Assembly (NCBI GenBank): GCA_938074205.1
Contig: CALJES010000008.1
Span: 1 to 64,000, forward strand
From: an uncultured bacterium
Lineage (GTDB): Bacteria; Armatimonadota; UBA5829
Direction of reading: 5' to 3'
Length of the DNA stretch: 64,000 bases
Positions 51,777 through 61,067 of this stretch are shown in pieces. Numbering within the stretch: position 1 is the first letter of the stretch; the number at the start of each line of letters is the position of its first letter. The translations under genes were made by a program, and so were the position numbers. The notes beneath the pieces were generated by a model. It did not search any database. It was not told where the DNA came from and saw only the letters and a list, made by a program, of their open reading frames with translations.

Positions 51777-52703
51777 ATGAAGATATTCAGCAGACGCGAA
51801 TTTTTGGAAGTTGTTGCCGCTTTAGGAGCATCTTTATTCGTCAGCGGGTGCAGCAAAAACGGTCAGGCAGGTCTTGGTGCATCCAAACCAAGAAAGCCAA
51901 AGCTGTCGGTGGATGGAATAGTTGTTGCCTCGGGAAAGGGCCCATCGAAGAATACGCAGGCAGCCATCGAAGCCATAGGCGGGATTGACAAGTTCGTAAG
52001 GAAGGGCGACTTCGTAGTTATAAAACCCAATATCGCTTGGAATCGGCCTCCTGAATCCGCAGCGACAACAAACCCCGAAGTGGTCGCGCAACTTGTGCAA
52101 CTATGTAAAGCCGCAGGAGCGGGCAGGGTTGTGGTGATGGATCACGTTATCGACAGACCTGCTGAAGCGGTGCTCGGTCTTACCGGTATTAGAGAAGCTG
52201 TGGAGAAAGCCGGCGGTGAAGTGAAAGCAGTTCAGCAGGAATCCGACTATCGCACCATCGAGATTCCGAAGGGAAAGCTGCTGACATCGGACACTCTGGC
52301 AAAGGACATCATTGAAGCGGACGTTTTCATAAACGTTCCTGTTGCCAAGACTCACTCCGCCACCAGGCTTACTCTAGGGCTTAAGAACTTGATGGGCTGC
52401 AATTGGGATCGACAGGCTTGGCATCAAAGTGCGTCGCTTGAACAATGCATAGCCGACTACGCAACCGCCGTACGGGCTGACCTGACAGTCCTAGACGCTA
52501 CCCGTATTCTGCTTACTAACGGACCAAAGGGACCTGGTCGGACCCGCGAAGTGGACAAAGTGATTGTCGGGACTGATCCGGTCGCAGTAGATGCGTACGG
52601 GGCGACGCTCTTCGGACTCAAACCTAAGGATGTAGCTCACATACTAATCGCGGCACAGATGGGTATTGGGAATATAAACCCGGCGGTTGCCAAGGCTGTG
52701 TAA
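51777..52703 (+). CDS. Tat-exported DUF362 lipoprotein
   Basis: A 308-residue protein. The N-terminus SRREFLEVVAALGASLFVSGC combines a twin-arginine motif (RREFL) with a lipobox (SGC, Cys22), so it is probably folded in the cytoplasm and anchored outside the inner membrane. The DUF362 domain begins with the segment FVVIKPNIAWNRPPE and has VAKTHSATRLTLGLKNLMG near residue 185. DUF362 proteins often bind a metal or act with 4Fe-4S proteins; this copy has almost no further Cys. Starts 19 bp after the preceding gene, and is followed by a quinol-type polyferredoxin. Confidence 0.85.
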   Translation: MKIFSRREFLEVVAALGASLFVSGCSKNGQAGLGASKPRKPKLSVDGIVVASGKGPSKNTQAAIEAIGGIDKFVRKGDFVVIKPNIAWNRPPESAATTNPEVVAQLVQLCKAAGAGRVVVMDHVIDRPAEAVLGLTGIREAVEKAGGEVKAVQQESDYRTIEIPKGKLLTSDTLAKDIIEADVFINVPVAKTHSATRLTLGLKNLMGCNWDRQAWHQSASLEQCIADYATAVRADLTVLDATRILLTNGPKGPGRTREVDKVIVGTDPVAVDAYGATLFGLKPKDVAHILIAAQMGIGNINPAVAKAV

Positions 52704-52715
52704 GGTGTGCCGCCG

Positions 52716-54341
52716 ATGAGCCAGCGAGTATCCCAGTTCGTCTCCATGAAATATCTGCGCCGATTGGTGCAGATTCTTTCACTAGTTACCTTCGTGTATT
52801 TGTTTCTCCTCACGGTCGGCCAATATGACCCGCTCACGAAACGCATAGCGCTGCTGTCGAAGGCCCCTGTGGACACTTACTTTCGGATCGACCCTCTGGC
52901 TGGGTTGACTGTGATGCTTTCAACTAGACAAATCGTGCCGGTGATGCTGATTTATGCACTGCCTGTGGTAGTGCTTACGGTGCTTGCGGGAAGGTTTTTT
53001 TGCGGGTGGATCTGCCCACTCGGCGTTTGCCTGGATATTGCCGACAAGGTATTCTTTAGAGGCGCCCAGCGGCCGCGCCGAGGAGGTACCGCAGATCGAA
53101 CTAAGACCAGGCAACTGAAGTATTATTTGCTGATCGTAATACTGAGCGCTTCTCTATTCGGCGGACAGATTGCATATTTAGCTGACCCGATAACCATCCT
53201 CACCCGCGCGTTTACGTTTGTACTGTTTCCGGTAGCGCAATTGGGGCTACGCTCGTTCAGTCAGTGGGATTTGATCGAACAAAGATTGAGCTTTTTAACT
53301 GCAAGCCTGTTGATTCCACGCGACGTTCAATATTTCTTCCGTCTGAACTTCCTATCCGCCTTGGTGCTTATTGTCGTCATTTCCCTGAACTCGATCTCGC
53401 GGCGCTACTGGTGTAGGAATCTTTGCCCGCTTGGTGCGCTGCTGGCCTTTGTTTCAAAAATATCTATGATAAGAAGGCAGGTCGGCGGCAGGTGCAACAG
53501 CTGCGCAAAATGCGTTTCAGAATGCAAGATGGGCGCAATTTATGATAACCCACGGGAGTATCAAGCTACGGAGTGCATATACTGCTATGACTGCACTCAG
53601 GTGTGTCCTACGCTAGCGACGAAAATCGTGCCTTCACTGCGGGCTGAGGGATATCGGTCGACTTTGAATCTTCGACGCAGACACGTGTTACAGGCTCTAG
53701 GTTCAGGGCTCTTGCTGGCTATTCTCGCGCGGACTAACGCAGCGGCAAAGACAAGTCGCACCGGAGGGGTCAAGACTTCCAGCGAGTTTCTGATTCGGCC
53801 GCCTGGGGCTTTGCCGGAGGAAGAATTCCTGAACAGGTGTATTCGCTGCAGCGAGTGTATGAAGGTTTGCCCAACCGGAGGGCTTCAGCCTGCCATTGCT
53901 GAGGCGGGTCTCGCAGGACTTTGGACTCCAGTTCTTATCCCCCGGTTGGGTGAATGCACACAAAACTGCAACCTGTGTTCGCAAGTATGTTCCTCACAGG
54001 CGATACAACCGTTCGAAATCTCCGAAAAGTCACACATCTACATTGGACGGGCCGTTATTGACAGGTCTCAATGCATAGCTTGGAACTCGGATCGCAAGTG
54101 TCTGGTTTGCGATGAGCACTGCTCGTACCACGCTATCTACTGGAAAGAAGTTGACGGAGTAAAACGGCCATTTGTTAATGAGTACAAGTGCGTCGGATGC
54201 GGGATATGTGAAAATGCATGCCCAATTCAACCCCATTCCGCGATAAGAGTTTATTCTTTCGGCGACAGGCGAAGCTGGACACGCGAACAACAAAAAGTCT
54301 TCTTCGAACTGGGGGCTAAAACTGAGCCGCCCAATCAGTGA
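52716..54341 (+). CDS. Membrane polyferredoxin, NapH-NapG-like fusion
   Basis: About 541 residues. ATG 52716 (8 nt after AGGTG) is preferred to GTG 52707. The N-terminal half is NapH/NosR-like: membrane helices, FFCGWICPLGVCLD near residue 95, RYWCRNLCPLGALL near 230, then two 4Fe-4S motifs (CNSCAKCVSEC, CIYCYDCTQVCP). An internal RRRHVLQALGSGLLLAIL segment near 325 looks like a Tat signal of NapG, and the rest holds four more cluster motifs, including CIRCSECMKVCP, CNLCSQVC and CVGCGICENACP. Six clusters in total are inferred. It probably moves electrons from quinol to the periplasm, likely to the DUF362 and DUF6599 partners. Confidence 0.85.
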   Translation: MSQRVSQFVSMKYLRRLVQILSLVTFVYLFLLTVGQYDPLTKRIALLSKAPVDTYFRIDPLAGLTVMLSTRQIVPVMLIYALPVVVLTVLAGRFFCGWICPLGVCLDIADKVFFRGAQRPRRGGTADRTKTRQLKYYLLIVILSASLFGGQIAYLADPITILTRAFTFVLFPVAQLGLRSFSQWDLIEQRLSFLTASLLIPRDVQYFFRLNFLSALVLIVVISLNSISRRYWCRNLCPLGALLAFVSKISMIRRQVGGRCNSCAKCVSECKMGAIYDNPREYQATECIYCYDCTQVCPTLATKIVPSLRAEGYRSTLNLRRRHVLQALGSGLLLAILARTNAAAKTSRTGGVKTSSEFLIRPPGALPEEEFLNRCIRCSECMKVCPTGGLQPAIAEAGLAGLWTPVLIPRLGECTQNCNLCSQVCSSQAIQPFEISEKSHIYIGRAVIDRSQCIAWNSDRKCLVCDEHCSYHAIYWKEVDGVKRPFVNEYKCVGCGICENACPIQPHSAIRVYSFGDRRSWTREQQKVFFELGAKTEPPNQ

Positions 54342-54387
54342 TTGTTGCTCGAAAACCAACGAAGTAATCGATTGCGGAGTAATCAAG

Positions 54388-55332
54388 GTGAGTGAGTTTC
54401 TCGTTACCGGGGGAGCAGGATTCATTGGAAGCCATGTAGTCGAGCTACTGGTCAGCGAGGGCCATGACGTTCGGGTGTTCGATAACTTTTCCACAGGAAC
54501 GCTAGATAATCTTGCAACTGTAAAAAACGATATAGATGTGATTCGCGGCGATGTCAGGGACCTCGCGGCGTTGGAGTCAAGTACGAAAGGTGTCGACTAT
54601 GTGCTGCATTTGGCAGCGGAGGTGTCTGTAGTAAAGTCTCTCGAAGAACCTCAGTACGTAAACGAGGTCAACGTAACGGGGACGCTCAATGTCCTGATCG
54701 CTTCCAAGAAAAACTCTGTAAAGCGTGTAGTGATGTCCTCGTCATGTGCTATCTATGGCGACACTGGTAAGGTAAAGCAAAGCGAGGACACGATTCCTGC
54801 ACCGCTATCCCCATATGGTGCGTCGAAGATCGCCGGGGAATATTATATGTCGGTCTTTCACACAGTCTATAGTGTGGAAACGGTAAGACTTCGCTATTTC
54901 AACGTCTTCGGGCCGCGCCAGAATCCGGCCTCGCAATATGCGGCAGTAATACCTAAGTTCATCGACCGGATACTCAGAGGTCAGGACATTCACATATACG
55001 GTGATGGTGAGCAAACCCGCGACTTTGTATACGTGGAGAATGTCGCACGTGCCAATTATTTGGCTTGTAAGGCTGCCGGTGCAGTCGGAGGGGCTTTCAA
55101 CATAGCCAGTGAGAAAAGCATAACTGTTAACGAGCTTGCCCAACGCTTGGCAGCGCTGTCAAGCAAGGAAGTGCGAATAGTCCACGATCCTCCCATAGTC
55201 GGCGAGGTGCGGTATTCCCACAGCGATATATCGCGCGCAAGAAAAGTGCTGGGCTACGAACCGTTGGTGGGATTTGAGGAAGGTCTAAAGCGCACTTTTC
55301 AGTATTTCGCAGCCAAGGCCAGGCCGGTCTGA
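54388..55332 (+). CDS. NAD-dependent sugar epimerase/dehydratase (GalE-like)
   Basis: A 314-residue extended short-chain dehydrogenase. The NAD-binding motif GGAGFIGSHVVELL is at residues 7-20. The catalytic set is SSSCAIYG followed by PYGASK (Tyr-X3-Lys). Segments RYFNVFGPRQNP and QTRDFVYVENVA fit UDP-sugar 4-epimerases. It may make UDP-galactose or UDP-xylose type precursors for the surface polysaccharides encoded in this window. Start is GTG 54388 with GGAG 9 nt upstream. Its 3' end overlaps the convergent dipeptide epimerase gene by 48 bp. Confidence 0.88.
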   Translation: MSEFLVTGGAGFIGSHVVELLVSEGHDVRVFDNFSTGTLDNLATVKNDIDVIRGDVRDLAALESSTKGVDYVLHLAAEVSVVKSLEEPQYVNEVNVTGTLNVLIASKKNSVKRVVMSSSCAIYGDTGKVKQSEDTIPAPLSPYGASKIAGEYYMSVFHTVYSVETVRLRYFNVFGPRQNPASQYAAVIPKFIDRILRGQDIHIYGDGEQTRDFVYVENVARANYLACKAAGAVGGAFNIASEKSITVNELAQRLAALSSKEVRIVHDPPIVGEVRYSHSDISRARKVLGYEPLVGFEEGLKRTFQYFAAKARPV

Positions 55333-56358
55333 TACGCGCAGCGTTGGACCGTGACGCTCCACGCCTCCCTTAACCGGTTGGTTTGCTATCAAAAGGTCTG
55401 AATCCAGATCGAATACGGTAAATGCGCCAGTGCCGCAAGCTATGTGAGCAGCCGCCGATTGACCGATTTTGGATTCCAGCATACAGCCGAACATCAGGCC
55501 AAGCCCTGCTGCTCGGCAGATAGATTTTATCTCCAACGCGCCGACCATACCGGCCTTCTGGATTTTCACATTCACGCCGTTGGCGGCTCCACATCGGACA
55601 ATGTCTATTACGTCGGCAGGTGTCTGGGCTGCCTCATCAGCAAACACTGGAACGCCTGCGTGTTCTGCCACGTACCGCATACCTTCCAGATCACTTGCGT
55701 GGACGGGTTGTTCAACTAGTTGCACCTGAATCCCAACGCTTTGCAGCTTTCTAACGAAATCGACCGCCTGTTGAGGCTCGAACCCCTGGTTAGCATCGAT
55801 GTTAAACACGCACTGCGGAGCGGCCTCTGCCGTTCTTCGCACACGCTCCAAATCTTCAGCCTGATCTTTGCCAACCTTCACCTTGAACTGCCGAAAGCCT
55901 TTGGCTGCGAGCTCAGTTGCGAGCTCAGCTGCATGCTCTGGCGGGCATATAGGTATCGTGACATCGGTCTCGATTCGAATAGCGGCACCGCCAAGAAAAG
56001 CATACATCGGGACGCGAAGGACCTTGCAGAAGGCATCCAGTATTGCCATTTCCACCCCCGCCCTGGCAGATTTCCCATAGGGAAGGATTTCGGCGAGCTT
56101 TCGGGACGCAAGCCGATATTCGTTAAGCGGTGCTCCCGTCAGAGCCTCGGCAGCGGCCGCCACGTCATGCTGCACGGACTCGATGTTCTCGCCGGTAACG
56201 TACTTCACCGGTGTCGCTTCACCATAGCCTATGACATCGCCGGATACAAGCTCAACTACCACTGTTGGCGAGGTGGTGGCACGTCGCTGGGCGGTCTCAA
56301 ATGGCTCTCGAAGGGGGAGATCGACACTGTGGGCGCTTATTCTCTCGATACGATGCAT
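55285..56358 (-). CDS. Dipeptide epimerase (enolase superfamily)
   Basis: A 357-residue enolase-superfamily enzyme, closest in layout to L-Ala-D/L-Glu epimerase, which recycles murein peptides. The catalytic KxK is in FKVKVGKD near residue 161; metal ligands are in FNIDANQGF (Asp), QLVEQPV (Glu) and VFADEAA (Asp); the second lysine is in NVKIQKAGMVG. The C-terminal GLGCEI is typical. Other dipeptides, or muconate-type substrates, cannot be excluded. The start ATG at 56358 has no Shine-Dalgarno but lies 6 nt after a perfect TATAAT, so it may be leaderless. Confidence 0.85.
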   Translation of the reverse strand: MHRIERISAHSVDLPLREPFETAQRRATTSPTVVVELVSGDVIGYGEATPVKYVTGENIESVQHDVAAAAEALTGAPLNEYRLASRKLAEILPYGKSARAGVEMAILDAFCKVLRVPMYAFLGGAAIRIETDVTIPICPPEHAAELATELAAKGFRQFKVKVGKDQAEDLERVRRTAEAAPQCVFNIDANQGFEPQQAVDFVRKLQSVGIQVQLVEQPVHASDLEGMRYVAEHAGVPVFADEAAQTPADVIDIVRCGAANGVNVKIQKAGMVGALEIKSICRAAGLGLMFGCMLESKIGQSAAAHIACGTGAFTVFDLDSDLLIANQPVKGGVERHGPTLRVSDRPGLGCEILKSAL

Positions 56359-56364
56359 AATGCA

Positions 56365-56370
56365 ATTATA
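56365..56370 (-). promoter_or_regulatory. -10 box of the dipeptide epimerase gene
   Basis: A perfect TATAAT on the minus strand lies 6 nt before the ATG, with no Shine-Dalgarno between. No convincing -35 is seen 16-18 bp upstream. The position would make a leaderless mRNA. Confidence 0.5.
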
Positions 56371-56423
56371 GCAGACTTTGAGTCGGCGTGCGTTGGTGTA
56401 GACGAACAGTGAGTCCAGTAGGG

Positions 56424-56452
56424 TTGTTCCAGACAGTTGGTTATGGTATACT
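56424..56452 (+). promoter_or_regulatory. Promoter of the glycoside hydrolase gene at 56515
   Basis: TTGTTC (56424-56429) and TATACT (56447-56452) are 17 bp apart. The start near 56459 leaves a leader of about 56 nt ending in GAGGTGAT. Confidence 0.65.
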
Positions 56453-56514
56453 CAAATTCGAGCAAAGAGATTTTGGCATAAGAAGATATTGTCACGGGTT
56501 CGAGGTGATTACAT

Positions 56515-59190
56515 ATGCTAAATGCCGCGAGTTATCTTGTTCGGTTCTTAGGAATTCTTGTTTGGATCGGGGCTGGGACATTTCTGAGCACCTCGGGATA
56601 TGCTTCAGTGCCGGTGGTGGAGGTGTATCCCACACTGAGCGCGAATCCAGTTGTCGCAGACGGAACTACTATCTATGCAGTCAGCACCTCGGTATCAGAT
56701 GCCAGCGGCTACGATCACATAATCTGCGTACGTGTGCTGTTTAACTTCACGGAAGCGGGCGGGGATCCCAATAAGGGACGTGGTTATATGGCGTGGGGAA
56801 CGTCAGACGCCACTATAACAAAATATGGCGGCACTTGGGTGCTTGACAACGCAGTTAATGGTGGGCGTTGGGGGTACAACACGAGCGCCTGGGGCGGCGT
56901 AACCTACATAACCCCTATATCCTGCAGCGTTTCCAATAGTGGAAAGGCGAGCGGAGGCAAAGGGTCGCGAACTATAACGTGGACGTTCAAGGCACTTCCC
57001 GCTTGGGCAGCTAACCCGCTTACAAACGACGCAGACATATGGGCGGAGGAAGCCGGCGGAGTAAAAATCGGCTGGGCTGACAATCCCTATGAGTTCGACG
57101 TCGTGGCGTCACCCTGTACTACGCAAGCAGCTGTGCCCAGATCTCCTCTCGTGTCTGAACCGACAGTCGACACTGTGAAGGTCGCAATCAATCCTGAGGA
57201 TTCTAGCGACGACCTATTCTGTATCCGTATATCTCCGGCTTACGATGGCAAGAACTATGTCCAGGCGGACGGTAGCCTTGGTCCTGCTCCGTGTTGGCAA
57301 ACCAAAGATGCTTGGCGAACCACCACAGTAAAGGGTCTTGCAGGAAGTATGACTTACAGCTTCAAAGCCAGAGCTTGGAATCCGTCACCAGGAGTGTGTC
57401 CCTCCCAATTTGGAGAACCGGCCGTGATTGCAACCTTAATGGCCAGTCACACAATAGATACTAACTTAGCAGGGAAGCCCATGTACAAAGGGGTTGTGGG
57501 CAATGCAACACACTACGGTTTCGGTCCTCAAATTTGGGCGAAAACCTGGGATGTGCTGTATGATACCTGCGCTAGAGGGATCGCGGGCGGATTGGACGCC
57601 GACACGTATAACTGGAAAGATCTTTCGGGACAGGGCGTAGGACATACAGGGGTTCCTGGTCCTAATGTGCACACGACGCTAGAGTGGATGAGGCTGATTC
57701 GAGATCACCGATCTATACCACTGGTAACAGCCAATGTCAGAGGAATTGGTCCGCTTTCTGCCTCAGGGTACGGCCGGTTCTACTATACGGATACGAGCAT
57801 AGAAACTCTCAAGCAGTTAGCAGCCGATTGGGTGCGTTACATAAACTTTATTTTGCCCACCTATCGCCAAGGCGACGTGCTACCCCCGGAGGACCAAGCG
57901 ATTCTCGATTCAATCAACTGGGGCACAAAGCCCAAACTTCTCGATAGAGGAGAGCCCTCGACGCCTAAAGTGATCTACTGGGAGATCGGAAACGAGCCGG
58001 AAGTACCTTTGCCCTGGTCGACCCCGAACGTGCCCAGGTATAGTCTTGACGGTCCTACGTATGCAGCCCGTTACAAAGAGCTTGCTCAGGCGATGCTGGC
58101 TGTGGATCCGGAAATAAAACTGGGGCCCTGCATGCTGGCTCCAAATCCAAGTCTGGCAACACTCGATGCAGTGCTTGCGGACCACAGCATACCTGTCGAT
58201 TTCATAGCATACCATCCTTACGGACCATTGAGAACCTACGCGAACAACTATGGCGACAGTCCGTCAAGTGCAGAGGCTGGTCTGCGCTACATCAAAGCGC
58301 AACAGCAAGCCGTATATTCGAACGTCATCGCGAGCATCCTGCGCAATGGACGCAGCCCTCAGAACATAGCGCTCATGGTGAGCGAGTATAATCCCAGTAG
58401 CTGGGAGTGGGAGGGTAGTACTGAAATTAGGCGCGTTTCACAGGCGCTCGGATTGGCGGAGACTCTATTCACCTTTGCGGATCTTGGCATTTTCGCAGCA
58501 AATTACTGGAGTTACCCGGCTTGGTGTGTCGACGGCACCGAAACGCCGCAGTACAAAGTTTTCAAGATGGCGCTGAAGTACTGGGGCGAGCGTTTGATAG
58601 ATAGCTACTCAGACGGTCTAAATCTGCGACTTTATACTACGTGGAATTCCCAGACTCAGGAACTGTGCATTTGGTGCCTGAATTTTTCTAATGATTTCGA
58701 TAAGCCCATTCGAATAGAACTACAGGGTTTTGGGCAAGCGAGCCGTATACTGCAACTGCGCTTGCAGAACCTCAACGGGGTTACAAGCTTATTCGACCGA
58801 AACGACCCCCCAGCCACCTCCCCGCCGCTCGTTGACTGGGTGACGACAGACCTCACAGGCAGCATCTCGCCGGCGGAATTTGTTACGACGCTCCCACGGG
58901 CTACCATAACCCTATTCGTATTTCGTAAAGCAACACCGTTATCTGACATTAGAACCAAGCGGGATGGAGATTGCGTTGGGGTTGCGAACGCTTTGGTGAG
59001 TGGTGTTTTCGCAGACTGTTTCTACCTTACAACGGACGACCGCACTTGCGGGTTACGTGTTGTAGGGCCGATGCAGAACGTGCGCATTGGTTCCAGAGTC
59101 AGCGTTGCAGGAACACTAGAGACAAACGCTGATGGGGAGCGTCAGATCCGAGCCGATTCGGTGGTCATTGTCGGTAGCGCTCAGACCTAA
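56515..59190 (+). CDS. Secreted glycoside hydrolase, TIM-barrel type, with OB-like C-terminal domain
   Basis: An 891-residue exported protein. The N-terminal segment includes a signal peptide (about 1-30). Residues 30-210 form a beta-rich domain, and 210-305 look like a fibronectin-type domain. The catalytic (beta/alpha)8 barrel (about 320-680) has VIYWEIGNEPEV with Glu494 as probable acid/base and LMVSEYNPSSW with Glu624 as probable nucleophile, the clan GH-A arrangement (GH39, GH51 or GH79-like). A beta-sandwich follows, and the last 80 residues (about 805-890) form an OB-like domain also present in the protein at 49048-51063. Likely substrates are arabinoxylan or similar, but family is not certain. 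Confidence 0.75.
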   Translation: MLNAASYLVRFLGILVWIGAGTFLSTSGYASVPVVEVYPTLSANPVVADGTTIYAVSTSVSDASGYDHIICVRVLFNFTEAGGDPNKGRGYMAWGTSDATITKYGGTWVLDNAVNGGRWGYNTSAWGGVTYITPISCSVSNSGKASGGKGSRTITWTFKALPAWAANPLTNDADIWAEEAGGVKIGWADNPYEFDVVASPCTTQAAVPRSPLVSEPTVDTVKVAINPEDSSDDLFCIRISPAYDGKNYVQADGSLGPAPCWQTKDAWRTTTVKGLAGSMTYSFKARAWNPSPGVCPSQFGEPAVIATLMASHTIDTNLAGKPMYKGVVGNATHYGFGPQIWAKTWDVLYDTCARGIAGGLDADTYNWKDLSGQGVGHTGVPGPNVHTTLEWMRLIRDHRSIPLVTANVRGIGPLSASGYGRFYYTDTSIETLKQLAADWVRYINFILPTYRQGDVLPPEDQAILDSINWGTKPKLLDRGEPSTPKVIYWEIGNEPEVPLPWSTPNVPRYSLDGPTYAARYKELAQAMLAVDPEIKLGPCMLAPNPSLATLDAVLADHSIPVDFIAYHPYGPLRTYANNYGDSPSSAEAGLRYIKAQQQAVYSNVIASILRNGRSPQNIALMVSEYNPSSWEWEGSTEIRRVSQALGLAETLFTFADLGIFAANYWSYPAWCVDGTETPQYKVFKMALKYWGERLIDSYSDGLNLRLYTTWNSQTQELCIWCLNFSNDFDKPIRIELQGFGQASRILQLRLQNLNGVTSLFDRNDPPATSPPLVDWVTTDLTGSISPAEFVTTLPRATITLFVFRKATPLSDIRTKRDGDCVGVANALVSGVFADCFYLTTDDRTCGLRVVGPMQNVRIGSRVSVAGTLETNADGERQIRADSVVIVGSAQT

Positions 59191-59291
59191 GAAGACCCTA
59201 CATTGAACTTTACTGTGAATCTCTTTGGGAGTATCATTTCACGTTTCCGAACAGAAGAAACCGGCGTGTATGTTGTTTTTGAGAGGTAGCG

Positions 59292-61019
59292 ATGCTTACG
59301 TTCGATGACATCTGCCGTTTTGAACCTGTAATGATCTTCACGGACCCGTCTGACGCTCCAGAAGCGCGAATCAGTGTGATTAGAGAATGCGAGCTTGAGC
59401 GTATCCGCACGCGGCTGACAAATGAAGGAAGCAGAGCAGTTCGAATACGCGAAATCATTCTTGGTGACTTTGAACACGGTCTTCCGGGCAATACAAAGAT
59501 CTATGGTGAAGGCTTCACCCACATCAGCCTAACTGCCGGAACCATTGCGCATCCTGTAAACGTGGGAAACTATTCGGATCGGGACCACTACAAATTGCCC
59601 GGCAAGGAAGGTGCGACGACCGTATACTGGATGCTTATGTTGTCGCCCCCGAGCGCTGAGCATCTACTTATGGGATTCTATACGGCGTTCAACTATACGT
59701 GCAAGTTTCACCTTACGCCGGATAGAGTTCAGATCGTTGTCGAATGCGAGGATATTGCAATCGACCCTGGCGAGGTATGGTACCTGGAAGACTTTGTTTT
59801 TCTTACCGGCTCTGATAGAGAACAGGTGTTGAACAAGTTCGCAGACTTCTTGCGAGAGGGTTTTCGGCCGGACGGATTGCCCGAGAAACCGCCGACCGGG
59901 TGGTGCTCCTGGTACTGCTTTGGTCCCAGTGTAACTGCTGAGAACGTGCTCTCGAACCTTGAATTCATATCCAAGAACCTGCCGGAGCTTCGGTACATTC
60001 AGATTGACGACGGCTATCAAGCTGCGATAGGCGACTGGTTGGAATCTGGGAAAGCATTCGGCGGGAATATACAACGCGTTATAGCTGAGATCCGCGATCG
60101 CGGCTTCGAGCCTGCCATCTGGTTGGCACCTTTCGTCGCCCAAGAGGATTCGCGGTTGTTCCGAGAGCATCCTGACTGGTTTGTGAAGGACGATGAGGGA
60201 TTGCCACTTCGCTCAGATCGGGTGACATTCGGGGGATGGTCTTCAGGACCTTGGTATGCACTGGACGGCACGCACCCTGCGGTTCAGTCCCATTTCGTGA
60301 AGCTTTTCAACACTCTAAGATTCGAGTGGGGCATCAAGTATTTCAAGCTGGACGCATGCTTTTGGGGCGCAATGCACGGGTGTCGACGTTGGGATCCGAA
60401 ATCGACGCGCATTCGCGCTTACAGAATGGGTATGAGGGCAATACAAAGGGGGTCGGACTGGAGTTTCCTCCTGGCCGGCAACCATCCTTTGTGGCCATCA
60501 ATGGGTATATTCCAGGCCAATCGAACGTCCAACGACATCGGGCGGTCATGGCAGAGTTTCCGAGAAACAGCTCGGCAGAACTTGATGCGCTCATGGATGA
60601 ATGGAAAGGTGTGGTGGAACGACCCGGACTGTGTCGTCCTGTCAGGCGATCTCACAGACGACGAATTCCGATTCCACGCTACAGCAGTTTACGCATCGGG
60701 CGGTTCGTTGCTCTCAGGTGACGATTTGCCTAGGCTGTCGCCTGAAAAGCTGAAGATGCTACGGAAAATGCTTCCCCCCACCGGGCGCGCCGCGAACTTT
60801 TCGGACGACTCACTCGAGATAGGCAGAACTGATCTGGGCAACAAGGAAATGATCTGCCTATTTAACTGGGCTGATCAACCTAAGGATTTTGCATGCAAAC
60901 TCAAGCAGACATCAGTTGTAAGGGATTTCTGGACGGACGAAAACTTGGGCAGGTTGACCTCGATCAATGTACGGTTGCCGGCACATTCGGCTCGATTGCT
61001 GGAGTGCATACCTGGCTGA
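59292..61019 (+). CDS. Alpha-galactosidase (GH36-like)
   Basis: A 575-residue enzyme without signal peptide. The start follows GAGAGGT by 4-5 nt. An N-terminal beta-supersandwich (about 1-190) precedes the barrel with GWCSWYCFGPSVTAENVL near 208 and YIQIDDGYQ near 237. The GH36/GH27 nucleophile is Asp354 (YFKLDACFWG), and the likely acid/base is one of Asp477-Asp478 (LLSGDDLPRL). It removes alpha-linked galactose from oligosaccharides such as melibiose and raffinose. It follows the GH gene by 101 bp. The GHMP kinase, GalE-like and mutarotase-like proteins nearby would process released galactose. Confidence 0.88.
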   Translation: MLTFDDICRFEPVMIFTDPSDAPEARISVIRECELERIRTRLTNEGSRAVRIREIILGDFEHGLPGNTKIYGEGFTHISLTAGTIAHPVNVGNYSDRDHYKLPGKEGATTVYWMLMLSPPSAEHLLMGFYTAFNYTCKFHLTPDRVQIVVECEDIAIDPGEVWYLEDFVFLTGSDREQVLNKFADFLREGFRPDGLPEKPPTGWCSWYCFGPSVTAENVLSNLEFISKNLPELRYIQIDDGYQAAIGDWLESGKAFGGNIQRVIAEIRDRGFEPAIWLAPFVAQEDSRLFREHPDWFVKDDEGLPLRSDRVTFGGWSSGPWYALDGTHPAVQSHFVKLFNTLRFEWGIKYFKLDACFWGAMHGCRRWDPKSTRIRAYRMGMRAIQRGSDWSFLLAGNHPLWPSMGIFQANRTSNDIGRSWQSFRETARQNLMRSWMNGKVWWNDPDCVVLSGDLTDDEFRFHATAVYASGGSLLSGDDLPRLSPEKLKMLRKMLPPTGRAANFSDDSLEIGRTDLGNKEMICLFNWADQPKDFACKLKQTSVVRDFWTDENLGRLTSINVRLPAHSARLLECIPG

Positions 61020-61067
61020 GGCAGCGCAGTGTGGGAGGCGGGAGACAAGTTCCGCTTCGTCGAAAGC

